Positions 1-8,831 of a DNA stretch of 64,000 nucleotides are shown here, piece after piece. The DNA lies in assembly GCF_012689525.1 (NCBI RefSeq), contig NZ_CP051516.1, positions 744,001 through 808,000 on the forward strand. The letters are read 5' to 3'. Positions within the stretch are counted from its first letter, which is position 1. Each line of letters opens with the position of its first letter. The position numbers were made by a program, and so were the translations under genes. This DNA comes from Paraburkholderia aromaticivorans (GTDB lineage: Bacteria; Pseudomonadota; Gammaproteobacteria; Burkholderiales; Burkholderiaceae). The notes beneath the pieces are model-generated. The model saw only the letters and a program-made list of their open reading frames with translations, ran no database searches and was not told the origin of the DNA.

Positions 1-34
1 CAAGCTGCGCTCGCTGGCAAAGATTTTCGCCTGA
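1..34 (+). CDS. 3' end of an upstream gene (partial)
   Basis: The window opens inside a reading frame (frame starting at base 2) that gives KLRSLAKIFA and stops at TGA 32-34. The next gene starts 34 bases later behind a plausible ribosome site (ccggag), so the two could be co-transcribed. Ten residues are too few to assign a function. Confidence 0.4.
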   Translation, partial: KLRSLAKIFA

Positions 35-68
35 ACCAATCCCTTCCATAGAATCCGGAGATCGAAAA

Positions 69-1025
69 ATGGCACTTCACGTTCTGCATTATTTGCATCA
101 AGGCCGCGCCCAGTGGGGCGTTGTCGCTAATGGCGCTATCACGCCGATTCCCGGCGAGTACAAGTCGACTGCCGAGTTTATCGAGGCCAATCCGGTTGAA
201 CGGCTGCTGTTGCTAGACGGCCCGACGATTCCCGAATCGGAAGTGCAATGGTTGTCGCCCGTAACCGCCAATCAGCAGTTCATCTGCCAGGGCGCGAATT
301 ATCGCCAGCATATGATCGAGTCCGGCATGGACCCGGATGTGAAGAAATTCAACATGATCTTCACGAAGGCGACGAGCTGCGTCGTTCCGGCCGACTCGCC
401 CGTGGTTAAACCAGACGGGGTGCAGTTCCTCGACTACGAAATCGAACTCGGTCTCATCCTCAAACGCGACGTTACGTCCCGCGAAACTGTCACCGAGGAG
501 AATCTGCATGACTACATCGCCGGCGCCGTAATCGTCAACGACTATTCCGCGCGCGATATCCAGATTCCACAAATGCAGTTCTACAAGGGCAAGAGCTATC
601 GCACATTTGGTCCTGTCGGCCCTTACCTTTGCCTCCTGGAGAAACAGGATATTTCAAAGCTGAAGGAACTCGTGCTGACGCTGACGGTGAACGGAACGGT
701 CCGGCAGAATGACTCCACGGCGGGCCTGGTCTTCGGTCCGGCAGAGACCTTGACGGAGCTCTCAGGCATACACGACCTGCGCGCCGGGGACCTGCTCGCG
801 ACCGGCACGCCTTCCGGCTGCGCACTGAGCATTCCGTCGCCCGAGAAGCAACGCGCTGCGGCGCAGCTTCCTGACGCGGAGAAATGGCGTCTTTTCCTGA
901 AGATGCAGGAGGAAAGGCCACAGTACCTGCGCGTGGGTGACGTCGTCGAGGCGCATATCGCCAGCTATGACCGCTCGATCAATCTGGGCGTACAGCGCAA
1001 CGTCGTTATGGAACCGGCGGCATGA
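69..1025 (+). CDS. fumarylacetoacetate hydrolase (FAA) family protein
   Basis: A 318-residue protein of the FAA hydrolase superfamily, whose members hydrolyse or decarboxylate diketo or acylpyruvate compounds at a divalent metal site. The metal-binding ExE motif is visible as DYEIELG (about residues 122-128), followed by the VNDYSARD segment (about 150-157), the GKSYRTFGPVGPY segment and the typical late TGTPSG loop. The start has a good ribosome site (ccggag, 7 bases upstream). Its stop overlaps the start of the following acyl-CoA ligase (ATGA), so the two are translationally coupled and probably act in one catabolic route, perhaps for aromatic or branched carboxylic acids. The substrate cannot be read from the sequence. 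Confidence 0.85.
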   Translation: MALHVLHYLHQGRAQWGVVANGAITPIPGEYKSTAEFIEANPVERLLLLDGPTIPESEVQWLSPVTANQQFICQGANYRQHMIESGMDPDVKKFNMIFTKATSCVVPADSPVVKPDGVQFLDYEIELGLILKRDVTSRETVTEENLHDYIAGAVIVNDYSARDIQIPQMQFYKGKSYRTFGPVGPYLCLLEKQDISKLKELVLTLTVNGTVRQNDSTAGLVFGPAETLTELSGIHDLRAGDLLATGTPSGCALSIPSPEKQRAAAQLPDAEKWRLFLKMQEERPQYLRVGDVVEAHIASYDRSINLGVQRNVVMEPAA

Positions 1026-3043
1026 AAGGCGTCGCAAACGTACAGGATGTCCTTGCCATTGAAACGCGGGGGCAACCGGCGGATCTTCCGTCGAGTACCT
1101 TCGAGATGATCTGTCGGGGCGCGGCCATCAATCCAGTGGCACCCGCACTTTCGTTCTTTGCAACGGCTGACGACCACCAGAACGCTGAGTGCTGGACCTA
1201 TAGTGAACTCGTGCGCGATGTCACGCGCACCGCCAACATGTTTGCGCGCCTGGGAGTACAGCGGGACGCGGTTGTCGCATACGTTCTGCCCAACCTCCCT
1301 GAAACGCATTTTGTGATCTGGGGTGGGGAAGCTGCCGGGATTGTCTGCGCGATCAATCCACTGCTTGAGAGTGAAGCCATTGGTGAACTGCTCAACGCTT
1401 CCTGCGCGAGCGTGCTTGTAACCCTGGCGCCATTTCCCGGAACCGACCTTTGGCAGAAGGTGCAAGCGGTGCTGCACAAGCTCCCTTGCCTGCAGCATCT
1501 GGTGCTCGTGAATCCGGCCGACCGTATGCCGGGCGAAAAGGGTTTCGCGGCCCGGGCGCTTCAACGTGGCGAGTGTTCAAAACTGCATGGGCCTGGAGGC
1601 GTTCATAGTGCGGTTCCTTCGCACGTCGGCATCCACGATTTTGGCACCGCCATTGCGGGAGAGTCCGGGGTGGCGCTCAGCAGCGCACGTCGAACGAGCA
1701 TCGACGATGTATCGTCCTTCTTCTGCACAGGCGGCACCACGGGACTGCCGAAGATTGCGGTTCGGCGGCACGGCAATGAGGTGGCCAATGCGTGGAACGC
1801 AGGTCAATTCTTCGGCGAAAGCATTGGCCCGGGGAAGACGATTTTTTGTGGGTTGCCGCTTTTCCACGTCAACGCCGTGATCGTGACAGGTCTGCTTGCG
1901 TTCTCGCGTGGCGCCCACGTCGTGCTCGGCACACCGCAAGGTTATCGGGGCGAAGGCGTTGTCAAGCGTTTCTGGGAAATCGTCGAGCACTACCGCATCA
2001 ACTTCTTCAGCGGTGTGCCGACACTGTACGGATCGCTGCTGGACGTTCCGGTCGGCGAGCGCGATATCAGCTCGCTCGAGTACGGGCTGTGCGGCGCCGC
2101 CCCCATGCCGGTGGAATTAATTCGCACTTTCCAAAATCGTACAGGAATCAGAATCCTTGAGGGCTACGGCCTCACGGAAGGCACCTGCGTTAGCAGCGTG
2201 AACCCACCGCTTGGCGAGCGCAAGGTCGGTTCGATTGGTCTTCGTCTGCCCGGTCAGGCCATGAAAGCAGTGGTGGTCGACGAAACAGGCCGGTATGTAC
2301 GGGATTGCGTCGCGGATGAGATCGGCCAACTGGTTATCTCAGGCCCAAACGTGTTCGCTGGCTATACCCGACCGGACCAGAACAGTGGCATCTGGATGGA
2401 GGGCGGTGAAGGCGGGCGCTGGCTCAATACCGGCGACCTCGGACGCTGCGACCCCGACGGTTACTTCTGGCTCACCGGCCGGAAGAAGGAGTTGATTATC
2501 CGGGGCGGACACAACATCGACCCCGCGGCAATCGAAGAACCATTGCATCGCCATCCCGCAGTCCAGATCGCGGCAGCCGTTGGCCGTCCCGATATGCACG
2601 CGGGCGAGTTGCCGGTCGCCTACGTCCAGCTAAAGCCGGGCACAACGGCGACCGAAGCGGAATTGGCTGAGTTTCTGCGTCACGAGATCAACGAACGCGC
2701 CGCGTTGCCAAAGGGGATACGGATCGTGGATGCGATGCCGCTGACGGGCGTCGGCAAGATATTCAAGCCGGCGCTAAAACGGCGCGAAACGGCAGACGCC
2801 CTGGAGTCGGCTCTCGTCGAGGCTGGCGTCGAGGATGCAACCGTTAGCCTGATTGACGACACCTCGCGCGGAATTTCACTTCACGTCGAACTTGGCGACC
2901 CCGCGTTCGAAGCGATGGCGACTTCCGCGCTCGGACGCTTTCCGTTCGCATTTTCGATCTCGGCCGCCGGGCGACAGCCAAATGCGGAGCAGGCGACGGG
3001 GACTGACGCGGCAGCGACAGATGCGCAGGGCAGCCCAACGTGA
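1022..3043 (+). CDS. AMP-forming acyl-CoA synthetase
   Basis: A 673-residue ANL-superfamily ligase that activates a carboxylic acid to its acyl-AMP and then to the CoA thioester. The phosphate-binding A3 loop reads CTGGTTGLPKIAV (about residues 235-247). The adenylate motifs follow as YGLTEGT and NTGDLGRCDPDGYFWLTGRKK (about 465-490). The C-terminal lysine is in GVGKIFKP (about 577). The A3 loop has Ile where Gly normally follows PK. About 80 residues, poorly conserved and ending Gln/Thr/Ala-rich, extend beyond the usual end. It starts inside the stop of the FAA-family gene (ATGA overlap). The substrate is unknown. Confidence 0.88.
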   Translation: MKGVANVQDVLAIETRGQPADLPSSTFEMICRGAAINPVAPALSFFATADDHQNAECWTYSELVRDVTRTANMFARLGVQRDAVVAYVLPNLPETHFVIWGGEAAGIVCAINPLLESEAIGELLNASCASVLVTLAPFPGTDLWQKVQAVLHKLPCLQHLVLVNPADRMPGEKGFAARALQRGECSKLHGPGGVHSAVPSHVGIHDFGTAIAGESGVALSSARRTSIDDVSSFFCTGGTTGLPKIAVRRHGNEVANAWNAGQFFGESIGPGKTIFCGLPLFHVNAVIVTGLLAFSRGAHVVLGTPQGYRGEGVVKRFWEIVEHYRINFFSGVPTLYGSLLDVPVGERDISSLEYGLCGAAPMPVELIRTFQNRTGIRILEGYGLTEGTCVSSVNPPLGERKVGSIGLRLPGQAMKAVVVDETGRYVRDCVADEIGQLVISGPNVFAGYTRPDQNSGIWMEGGEGGRWLNTGDLGRCDPDGYFWLTGRKKELIIRGGHNIDPAAIEEPLHRHPAVQIAAAVGRPDMHAGELPVAYVQLKPGTTATEAELAEFLRHEINERAALPKGIRIVDAMPLTGVGKIFKPALKRRETADALESALVEAGVEDATVSLIDDTSRGISLHVELGDPAFEAMATSALGRFPFAFSISAAGRQPNAEQATGTDAAATDAQGSPT

Positions 3044-3080
3044 GACGAGCGACGACATCAAAGGGGCGCGTTCGGTCATG

Positions 3081-3106
3081 CGCCCGGATTAAAGGTTAAT
3101 CGGGCG
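3081..3106. terminator. strong hairpin after the acyl-CoA ligase gene
   Basis: The sequence cgcccggattaa-agg-ttaatcgggcg forms an 11-bp stem with one bulged G and a 3-base loop, 37 bases after the ligase stop. No T-run follows on either strand, so it could be a factor-assisted terminator or an mRNA-stabilising hairpin rather than an intrinsic terminator. Confidence 0.4.
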
Positions 3107-3184
3107 TACGCGCCGCGATGCCACGATTCAAATGCTTGTCGGTGTCCATAAATTAGTATGCCTAATGGTTTGGAGAAAAAAAGG

Positions 3185-3424
3185 ATGGGTATTGCATCAC
3201 AAAGGTCTTTGCGTTCGCAGGTTGAAAAATGGCTCGGACCGACTTCTTCGACGCCGGTTCGGGTTACCCGATTCAGCCGCGCACGTTCGAATCAGAGACC
3301 GTGCGTGCGTATCGAGCTACTGCTGCCGACAGGCCCGCTTGGATTCTTTTTCTTCCGGCACCGCGACGGTACGTGGTGCGTATTCCCGCCTGATACGGAG
3401 CGTCTGGCCATGCACGCTTACTAG
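3185..3424 (+). CDS. small conserved hypothetical protein, paralogue of 16033-16266
   Basis: About 79 residues, basic, with no signal peptide or membrane segment. The ATG at 3185 is chosen over an in-frame ATG at 3158 because GGAG lies about 9 bases before it. It matches the small protein at 16033-16266 over most of its length: shared blocks are RSLR, VEKWLG, VRVTRFS, FFRH, DG-WCVFPP and ER. Conservation of two copies 13 kb apart argues that this is a real gene. The core could be a compact beta-rich domain, but I do not recognise a family. It stands alone between the ligase operon and ompW. Confidence 0.6.
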   Translation: MGIASQRSLRSQVEKWLGPTSSTPVRVTRFSRARSNQRPCVRIELLLPTGPLGFFFFRHRDGTWCVFPPDTERLAMHAY

Positions 3425-3552
3425 GTTGCAGGGCAATTGGAGTGCGTGGCATGTGTAGCGGTACCAAAGGAAGCAAACAATCAATTGAGCTGATTCAGCC
3501 GCAACACCAATGATTCATAAAAATTTCCAGACAGAGCGACAGGAGAAGAGAC

Positions 3553-4293
3553 ATGAGGAATTACAAACGCGCAATCAATTCGGTCGGTATGGCGGCTTGC
3601 ATGTGCTTGGCCGCGTTTATCGACGATGCCCATGCGCAGTCTGCAGGAAGCATAACGCTGTCGACGGGATGGCTTCACATTGCGCCACAGGGTGACGCAA
3701 CGCCACTAACCGTGGAAAGCATTGGCGGCGTAGCGGTGAATCAGCAGCTACCTGGTAGCGGAGCGCATGCCAGCTCGACGGATACGGTGGGAATTACGAC
3801 CGAGTATTACGTCACGGACAACATTGGTGTCGCCATGCTTTTTGGACTACCAATGAAGGTGAATCTTGTTGGAGACGGGACGCTACAGAAGTATGGCAAC
3901 CTCGGCACGACAAGACCGATGCCGCCCGCCATCGAACTTCGATACCACCTGTTTTCAGCCGAATCGAAATTCCGTCCGTTCATAGGGCTCGGCGTGAACT
4001 ATACGTGGTTCACTCAGGTTCGGACAACCAATAGCCAGTTTGTCACTGATAGCCTTGGTCCAGGCGGCTCGGCACGTGCGACACTCAGTTCATCATGGAA
4101 TCCTGTATTCGAGGTCGGGGCAAATTACGCGATTACAAAACACTGGTCGGTCGGAACCTCTCTCGGCTACGTTCCGGTGAAGACCCACCTTACGTTATAC
4201 GGGCAGACCGCAACGGGAACGCAGATCGTTTCAAAATCGACGCTCCGGCTCAATCCGCTTAACGTCTTCCTGAACGTCGCCTATACGTTCTAG
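3553..4293 (+). CDS. ompW: OmpW-family outer membrane protein
   Basis: A 246-residue precursor with a signal peptide ending in DAHA-QS (cleavage near residue 28). The mature part is an 8-strand barrel of the OmpW/AlkL type: early GSITLSTGWLHIAPQG, a central ELRYHLF and RPFIGLGVNYTWF, and a C-terminus ending in Phe (LNVAYTF), as needed for outer-membrane insertion. OmpW-type barrels pass small hydrophobic molecules. The ribosome site (acaggagaag) is clear. It has no obvious operon partner; codon use and GC are lower than in the core genes further on. Confidence 0.85.
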   Translation: MRNYKRAINSVGMAACMCLAAFIDDAHAQSAGSITLSTGWLHIAPQGDATPLTVESIGGVAVNQQLPGSGAHASSTDTVGITTEYYVTDNIGVAMLFGLPMKVNLVGDGTLQKYGNLGTTRPMPPAIELRYHLFSAESKFRPFIGLGVNYTWFTQVRTTNSQFVTDSLGPGGSARATLSSSWNPVFEVGANYAITKHWSVGTSLGYVPVKTHLTLYGQTATGTQIVSKSTLRLNPLNVFLNVAYTF

Positions 4294-5240
4294 CGCGCAC
4301 AGGTCGTCGATGCGCCAATCGAGGGGTTTGAACGCCCATCGAAGATATGGACGTTTTTTTCGCCACCCGGACCTGACTGCGGGCCGCGACCTCACGGTCG
4401 ATTACACATAGTGCGACACACGCTGCTGCAAAGGGGCCCGCCGGTGCCGGGTCTCAGACCCACAGCCGACATGACCATGCTCGTTTGGGCTGCTCGCACG
4501 TTCGGGGAAGCGGTCAGTCATGCCGTCATGTCACCGCTTGCGCGGCAAAGCTTCTCTTTGGATGGATGGAATAATGAAACGACAGGTCCTCATGACCATT
4601 CTTTTGCCTTGCTTAAGGTCCTTGCGGTGCTTTTGACCTTCACGCCTGCGGCGAAACTCTACGGGCATCGATACGGCTGCGCTTGTCGTCGGCTTCCTGA
4701 TAACGGTAGGCGACGCCTACTCGTACGCGACTTACTACACCATTCCTTATGTCGAGCATATCGTGACAGATGCTGTTTCAGATCTCTTGACGCTGGCTGC
4801 ATCATATTTCTTCGAAAACTACGCGCGTCGCCTTCGGGCGGCATGGGCTCGGGTTTTTGGATAGCTTGTCCGTTGACTTGCTGAATCCTCCTGGTCGAAC
4901 CCAACGAGGCTCCCCGGCTCGGTTGCGCGCCGTTGCTGCGATGCCTGCGCGTGGACAACGGGAGTTGAGGGCAGTTACATGCGGACGTCGGACGTCGGGG
5001 ATCGGCCACTTTCGGTCATTTGCTAGCGTTTCGTACGAACGTTTGAACGTCGGCATCACCCAGACAACGGACCGCCGTGTTCAGACGACGCCCGCTGCAT
5101 CGTCGGCCCAAGTGAACGGTCGCTTTTTTTGCCGAGCATCGCAATCTGTACATGTTCGCCAGCTTGGCGGGCTGATATCGTTATCTACGAATAACACCGA
5201 AAATCGGCGATTAACCTCCCGCTTTAAACAGGTACATTTC
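4294..5240. other. long gap with degenerate coding traces
   Basis: About 950 bases without a convincing intact gene. It contains the broken frame described at 4574-4864, and around 5000-5020 a ggccactttcggtca motif that recurs, degenerate, in other accessory gaps (7761-7780, 9901-9920, 15300-15312). The rest shows no recognisable feature. A reading frame open upstream of phzF from 4857 has no coding character before 5241. Confidence 0.5.
4574..4864 (+). pseudogene. small membrane-type protein frame with an internal stop
   Basis: One frame starts MKRQVLMTILLPCL, hits TGA after codon 20 and then continues open for 75 codons. The second part looks like real protein: a hydrophobic stretch (IDTAALVVGFLITVG), then YATYYTIPYVEHIVTDAV, LAASYFFENYARRLRAAW and a stop at 4862. 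The shape (short membrane helix, aromatic and basic tail) recalls DUF2061-type small membrane proteins, but the match is weak. Either it is a gene killed by one nonsense change or translation starts downstream at a codon I could not identify. Confidence 0.35.
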
Positions 5241-6041
5241 ATGAAATTGCCGATCTATCAGATTGACGCATTTGCGGATAAGGTGTTTAAGGGTAACTAC
5301 GCTGCAGTAGTGCCACTAGAACGCTGGTTGCCTGATAGTTTGATGCAGGCAATCGCCGCTGAGAACAACTTGTCCGAAACAGCATTCTTCGTGAAAAATG
5401 CCGACGGCGCGTTCGACATCCGCTGGTTTTCTCCACTTACCGAAATCGCTTTTTGTGGACATGCCACGCTGGCAAGTGCATATGTGATCTTCAAGCGATG
5501 TGATGATTTGGAAGTCGTCGAATTTGTTGCGAAAGCGGTCGGTCGACTCGCCGTTTGCCATACACATAACGGTCTGATCGAAATGAGCTTCCCGCAGCGC
5601 CGGCCTGAAAAACTGAACGAAATTCCCGCAAACTTGATCCGGGGGCTTTCGATACTGCCTCAAGAAGTGCTGATAAACCAGCAAGCCTATGTTGCCATCT
5701 ACAGAACAGAACACGAGGTACGATCCGTCGTACCCGAACTTAATCTGCTGTCGGCACTTGGTCCGCTCGATGTCGTCGTGACAGCGCGCGGAGATGAGCA
5801 TGATTTTGTGTCCCGCTACTTTTGGCCTGCCAATGGCGGAGATGAAGATCCGGTGACCGGATCTATTCACGCGGCGCTTGCGCCATTATGGTCTGACCGT
5901 TTGGGCAAGTCACAACTCGTGGCCATGCAGGTGTCACGCCGCAGCGGGTTACTTCATTGTCGCGTACAAGACGACCGGGTATATATCTCTGGTCAGGCTG
6001 TTCAATATCTTGAAGGGACAATCGAAATCCCGGAAGCGTAG
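5241..6041 (+). CDS. PhzF-family isomerase/epimerase-like protein
   Basis: A 266-residue member of the PhzF/DAP-epimerase-like fold. The start at 5241 gives the family's N-terminus (MKLPIYQIDAFADKVFKGN). The acid-base glutamate is E46 in NNLSETAF, followed by FCGHATL (about 71-77) and the C-terminal GDEDPVTGSIH that closes the active site. Only PhzF itself isomerises 2,3-dihydro-3-hydroxyanthranilate; most homologues have unknown substrates, and no phenazine genes are near. It is flanked by non-coding DNA and is probably transcribed alone. Confidence 0.85.
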   Translation: MKLPIYQIDAFADKVFKGNYAAVVPLERWLPDSLMQAIAAENNLSETAFFVKNADGAFDIRWFSPLTEIAFCGHATLASAYVIFKRCDDLEVVEFVAKAVGRLAVCHTHNGLIEMSFPQRRPEKLNEIPANLIRGLSILPQEVLINQQAYVAIYRTEHEVRSVVPELNLLSALGPLDVVVTARGDEHDFVSRYFWPANGGDEDPVTGSIHAALAPLWSDRLGKSQLVAMQVSRRSGLLHCRVQDDRVYISGQAVQYLEGTIEIPEA

Positions 6042-6112
6042 GTGCGGCCGTTGTACCGTTGAGGGCAACGGTTTCGCTTGCCCCCTCCCGTTCATCGCGA
6101 TACTATTTCTTT

Positions 6113-6169
6113 ATGAACAAATTCCACATCGCATTGATTATTGCCGCCGTTATCATATCGGCGGAATAG
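6113..6169 (+). CDS. 18-residue hydrophobic peptide, possible signal-peptide remnant
   Basis: The frame encodes MNKFHIALIIAAVIISAE and stops at TAG 6167-6169. The composition (Lys then a hydrophobic run) is that of a signal peptide of a small exported protein. An intrinsic terminator follows 25 bases later. It may be the start of a gene lost by mutation, a small membrane peptide or a leader. No strong ribosome site is visible. Confidence 0.25.
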   Translation: MNKFHIALIIAAVIISAE

Positions 6170-6193
6170 CTCTCGACTTGAAAGTTCGCAAGC

Positions 6194-6217
6194 AACCCGC
6201 CCAGAAGGCGGGTTTTT
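6194..6217 (+). terminator. intrinsic terminator
   Basis: aacccgcc-cagaa-ggcggg followed by five T: a GC-rich stem of 6-8 bp, a short loop and a U-run on the plus strand. It lies 35 bases before the P-loop kinase start, so it ends transcription from phzF or the 18-residue frame, or attenuates the kinase gene. Confidence 0.8.
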
Positions 6218-6251
6218 GCTTTCTGGGCTCCAATCAGAGGACCTGGAAATC

Positions 6252-6764
6252 ATGAGCAAGAGTAAGGATAGTTTGGGCGAAGCAGCCGTTCTCCATATGG
6301 TCTGCGGCAAAATCGCGTCGGGAAAATCAACGCTGACGAAACGCTTGGCGCGCACGGAGAATGCCGTGGTCATCAGCGAGGATATTTGGATGGTGCATCT
6401 CTATCCAGGAGAACTCCGCACGTTGGATGACTATGTACGTTGCTCGGGACGCATTAGGCGGGCGCTCACTGACCACATCCAGGCACTCCTCTCGGCCAGG
6501 ATGTCCGTGATCCTCGATTTTCCCTTCAATACCGTCGACAGCCGTGCATGGGGGCGCGAGTTGTTTAACGGCGCCGGCGTGGGCCATCGACTTCACTACC
6601 TCGACGTCAGCGATGAGATTTGCAAGACTCGGCTCAGGGCTCGGAACGCATCGGGAGAGCATCCGTTCGAAACGACCGATACCCAGTTCGACCAGATAAT
6701 GCAGTACTTTGTCCCGCCTTCGACAACCGAAGGGTTTCAGGTCGTGTTGCACGCTGCTACGTGA
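6252..6764 (+). CDS. P-loop (AAA/zeta-toxin-like) small-molecule kinase
   Basis: A 170-residue single-domain ATPase. The Walker A motif GKIASGKST is at residues 19-27. After it come SEDIWMVHLYPG (about 46-57, where these kinases place the substrate-binding Asp), SVILDFPFNTVDSR (Walker B-like) and LDVSDEICKTRLRARN, which fits a lid with arginines. Such proteins phosphorylate small molecules (antibiotics, nucleotides, sugars). ATG 6252 is chosen because it sits close before the P-loop. An in-frame upstream extension runs across the terminator and is unlikely. No antitoxin-like partner is adjacent. Confidence 0.75.
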   Translation: MSKSKDSLGEAAVLHMVCGKIASGKSTLTKRLARTENAVVISEDIWMVHLYPGELRTLDDYVRCSGRIRRALTDHIQALLSARMSVILDFPFNTVDSRAWGRELFNGAGVGHRLHYLDVSDEICKTRLRARNASGEHPFETTDTQFDQIMQYFVPPSTTEGFQVVLHAAT

Positions 6765-7134
6765 TAAGCCGCGTCCGATCACTTCGAGCGAGAGAGACGA
6801 CTTCGGATCCTAGAGGTCGGTTGGTCACGCGAGAACGGACATCCACAAATGCTAGGGCGACAGTCCCTTGTGGGCCGACCGGCGCCGGATGCGGATCGAT
6901 GACAGGCAGGCCGCAACGCCGGTTTGGCATTCGCCCGCATTTGGCCACTGCCTGCCCTTCGTGAACGTCTTCTTTCGGGTACGCTGGATCCCTGTGATTT
7001 CAAGTCTCACAGAGGCGCTCGTTATCGGCCTGGTGGGCTGCGATACGAATCATCGAAATTGGCCGCAACGTGTCGATTCGACAGCCCTTCGTTCGTCGTG
7101 GCCCTGAAGCACCATTCAACTCAGGAGAACGACG
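6765..7134. other. non-coding gap
   Basis: About 370 bases with no supported gene. The 3' end carries the ribosome site (caggagaacgacg) of the YciI-like gene. No terminator or clear promoter was identified. Confidence 0.5.
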
Positions 7135-7572
7135 ATGCGATTCATCATCACAGCCCAAGCAAGCGCAGACAATCAGGAGCCGGATGCCGGCGGCGGATTG
7201 GACGAGGCCCTTCTCACGGCGTACATGAGGTTCAACGAAGAGATGCACAAGGCCGGTGTCCTGGTGGCTTCCGAAGGCTTGAACCCAGCAGCGCCCGGAG
7301 CGCGAATTGCGGTTAGCAAGGGGAAACGCTACATCGTCGATGGCCCGTTTGCCGAGTCCAAGGAACTGGTCGGTGGCTTTTACATCATCGAAGTTGGATC
7401 GCTTGAGGAGGCGATTTCCTGGGCATTGCGCGCGCCATCCGGTCTCGGCGCGGACGATGTACTGGAGGTGCGCCAACTCACCGGAGCGGGCGACGTCCCG
7501 CCAGATGTCCTCGACATCATCCGGGCAGCGGCACCGACCTGGAGCGAGTCGGTTTGGCAGGCGAAGAAGTGA
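7135..7572 (+). CDS. YciI/DGPF-domain protein
   Basis: A 145-residue protein with the YCII-related (DGPF) fold: N-terminal MRFIITAQAS, then DGPFAESKE at residues 69-77 and GGFYIIEVGSLEEAISWA, which are the signature elements. Members are small dimeric ferredoxin-like proteins, often next to sigma factors of the ECF41 type or used as non-enzymatic partners. No sigma factor is present here. The ribosome site caggag is 8 bases upstream. Function unknown beyond the fold. Confidence 0.85.
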   Translation: MRFIITAQASADNQEPDAGGGLDEALLTAYMRFNEEMHKAGVLVASEGLNPAAPGARIAVSKGKRYIVDGPFAESKELVGGFYIIEVGSLEEAISWALRAPSGLGADDVLEVRQLTGAGDVPPDVLDIIRAAAPTWSESVWQAKK

Positions 7573-7920
7573 AGGCCACATACTGAACCGCCGAGTTGCC
7601 ATCCAGCCGGGCGCTCGAGCCGACGTCCGCAGGCGAACCTCCGTCTGCGGCTCAGCGTCAGCGTAGAGCGAGCGCTTTTCGGCGGCCATACCCGCGGCGA
7701 ACGACCGTCGGCTTCAGGTCGGCGGCGTTATGTTCGGCCTAGCCGATTTCAGGCTGGACTCGGCCAGTTTCGGCCGTTCGACATCAATGTCAGGTCGTCG
7801 ACAATCGGTACATGCGTCCCGTTAAGTCATCCTTAGCGGGCCCGACGAACCCTTCGCCGCCGGGCCAGGAGCGCAGATAATAGAGATTTGTCTCTGTACA
7901 AATCCAAATCAGCGCTCAGA
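7573..7920. other. non-coding gap between convergent genes
   Basis: About 350 bases without a supported gene. It includes a ggccagtttcggccgttcg copy of the degenerate intergenic motif near 7761-7780. No T-run terminator was found. Confidence 0.4.
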
Positions 7921-8622
7921 TCACAGGCTCTTGACCGCCTCCGTTGCGGCCTCGTCAATCAAGGCCGCAACTTCCACGGGTTTCGATGCCAGCGAGGCAT
8001 GGCTGGCCGCTAGCGTAATGATTTTCTTCGCGCCCAATCGTGCTGACATCCTCGCCTCGTTTTCCGGCGAAATCATTCTGTCTTCGCTTGAAATCTGATA
8101 CCACGATGGCTTCTTCTTCCATGCAGGGGCCGTGATCGTATCGCCGAACGTACTGGCGAGCGGCGCCTTTTGCGTCACCCCCATGACCAGACCCTCTTCC
8201 GGCGTCAGATCCTGGCAGAAACTCTCGTGAAACTTTTCTGGCTTGACCCACAGATAACCATCGCTGTCAGGGGCGAGATTGGCCGCGGCAACGGGAACGC
8301 TTTCCTGCGTGATGCCGCCAGGGCTTTCGCCGGCGTCGGGTGCAAAGGCCGCGATGTAGACCAGTCCGACAACGTTCGGAAGATCGCCTGCTTCGGTGAT
8401 GACCGCACCACCGTACGAGTGACCGACGAGTAGTACCGGCCCATTGACCTGCGCAACCATTTTCCGGGTTCGCTCGGCGTCATCCGCGAGCGAGGTCAAG
8501 GGCATTTCGACAGCGCGTATCGACGAATAGCCCTTGCGTGACAGTTCGATGATCACTTTGCTCCAGTGAGCGGCGCCGCCCCAAAATCCATGCACGAGTA
8601 CGATCGTGGGTTTGTTGCTCAT
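7921..8622 (-). CDS. alpha/beta hydrolase
   Basis: A 233-residue alpha/beta-fold hydrolase. The oxyanion region is LVHGFWGGAAHW (residues 9-20), the nucleophile elbow GHSYGG has Ser69, and the late SHASLAS carries the likely catalytic His (about 208). This pattern matches small esterase-like hydrolases. ATG at 8622 is preferred over one 24 bases upstream because ctggagt lies 7 bases before it. It is divergent from the AraC regulator at 8832, with 209 bases between them, which suggests that regulator controls it. Confidence 0.85.
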   Translation of the reverse strand: MSNKPTIVLVHGFWGGAAHWSKVIIELSRKGYSSIRAVEMPLTSLADDAERTRKMVAQVNGPVLLVGHSYGGAVITEAGDLPNVVGLVYIAAFAPDAGESPGGITQESVPVAAANLAPDSDGYLWVKPEKFHESFCQDLTPEEGLVMGVTQKAPLASTFGDTITAPAWKKKPSWYQISSEDRMISPENEARMSARLGAKKIITLAASHASLASKPVEVAALIDEAATEAVKSL

Positions 8623-8831
8623 ACTTGACTCCAGTTCGATATTCACAAAGGCTTCTCACCGGCGGACGTTGCCTCATGCGATCCGCCGGCGCTTCGGACC
8701 ACAAGCAGAAAGCCGCCATGCGGTTCCCCCACACGCGGTCAGAACGCGGCTAATCGACACGCGGCGCTCGGGAGTTCTGGGAACCCACGGCAATCTGAAC
8801 TAGATTATTGGGCTTGGAATCCCCATTTGCC

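Noticed and set aside
5241..6041. Phenazine biosynthesis role for the PhzF-like gene
   Set aside because: No other phz genes are nearby and most PhzF-fold proteins act elsewhere; only the fold assignment is kept.
6252..6764. Zeta-type toxin-antitoxin module
   Set aside because: The kinase has a P-loop but no adjacent antitoxin-sized gene; the flanks are non-coding.
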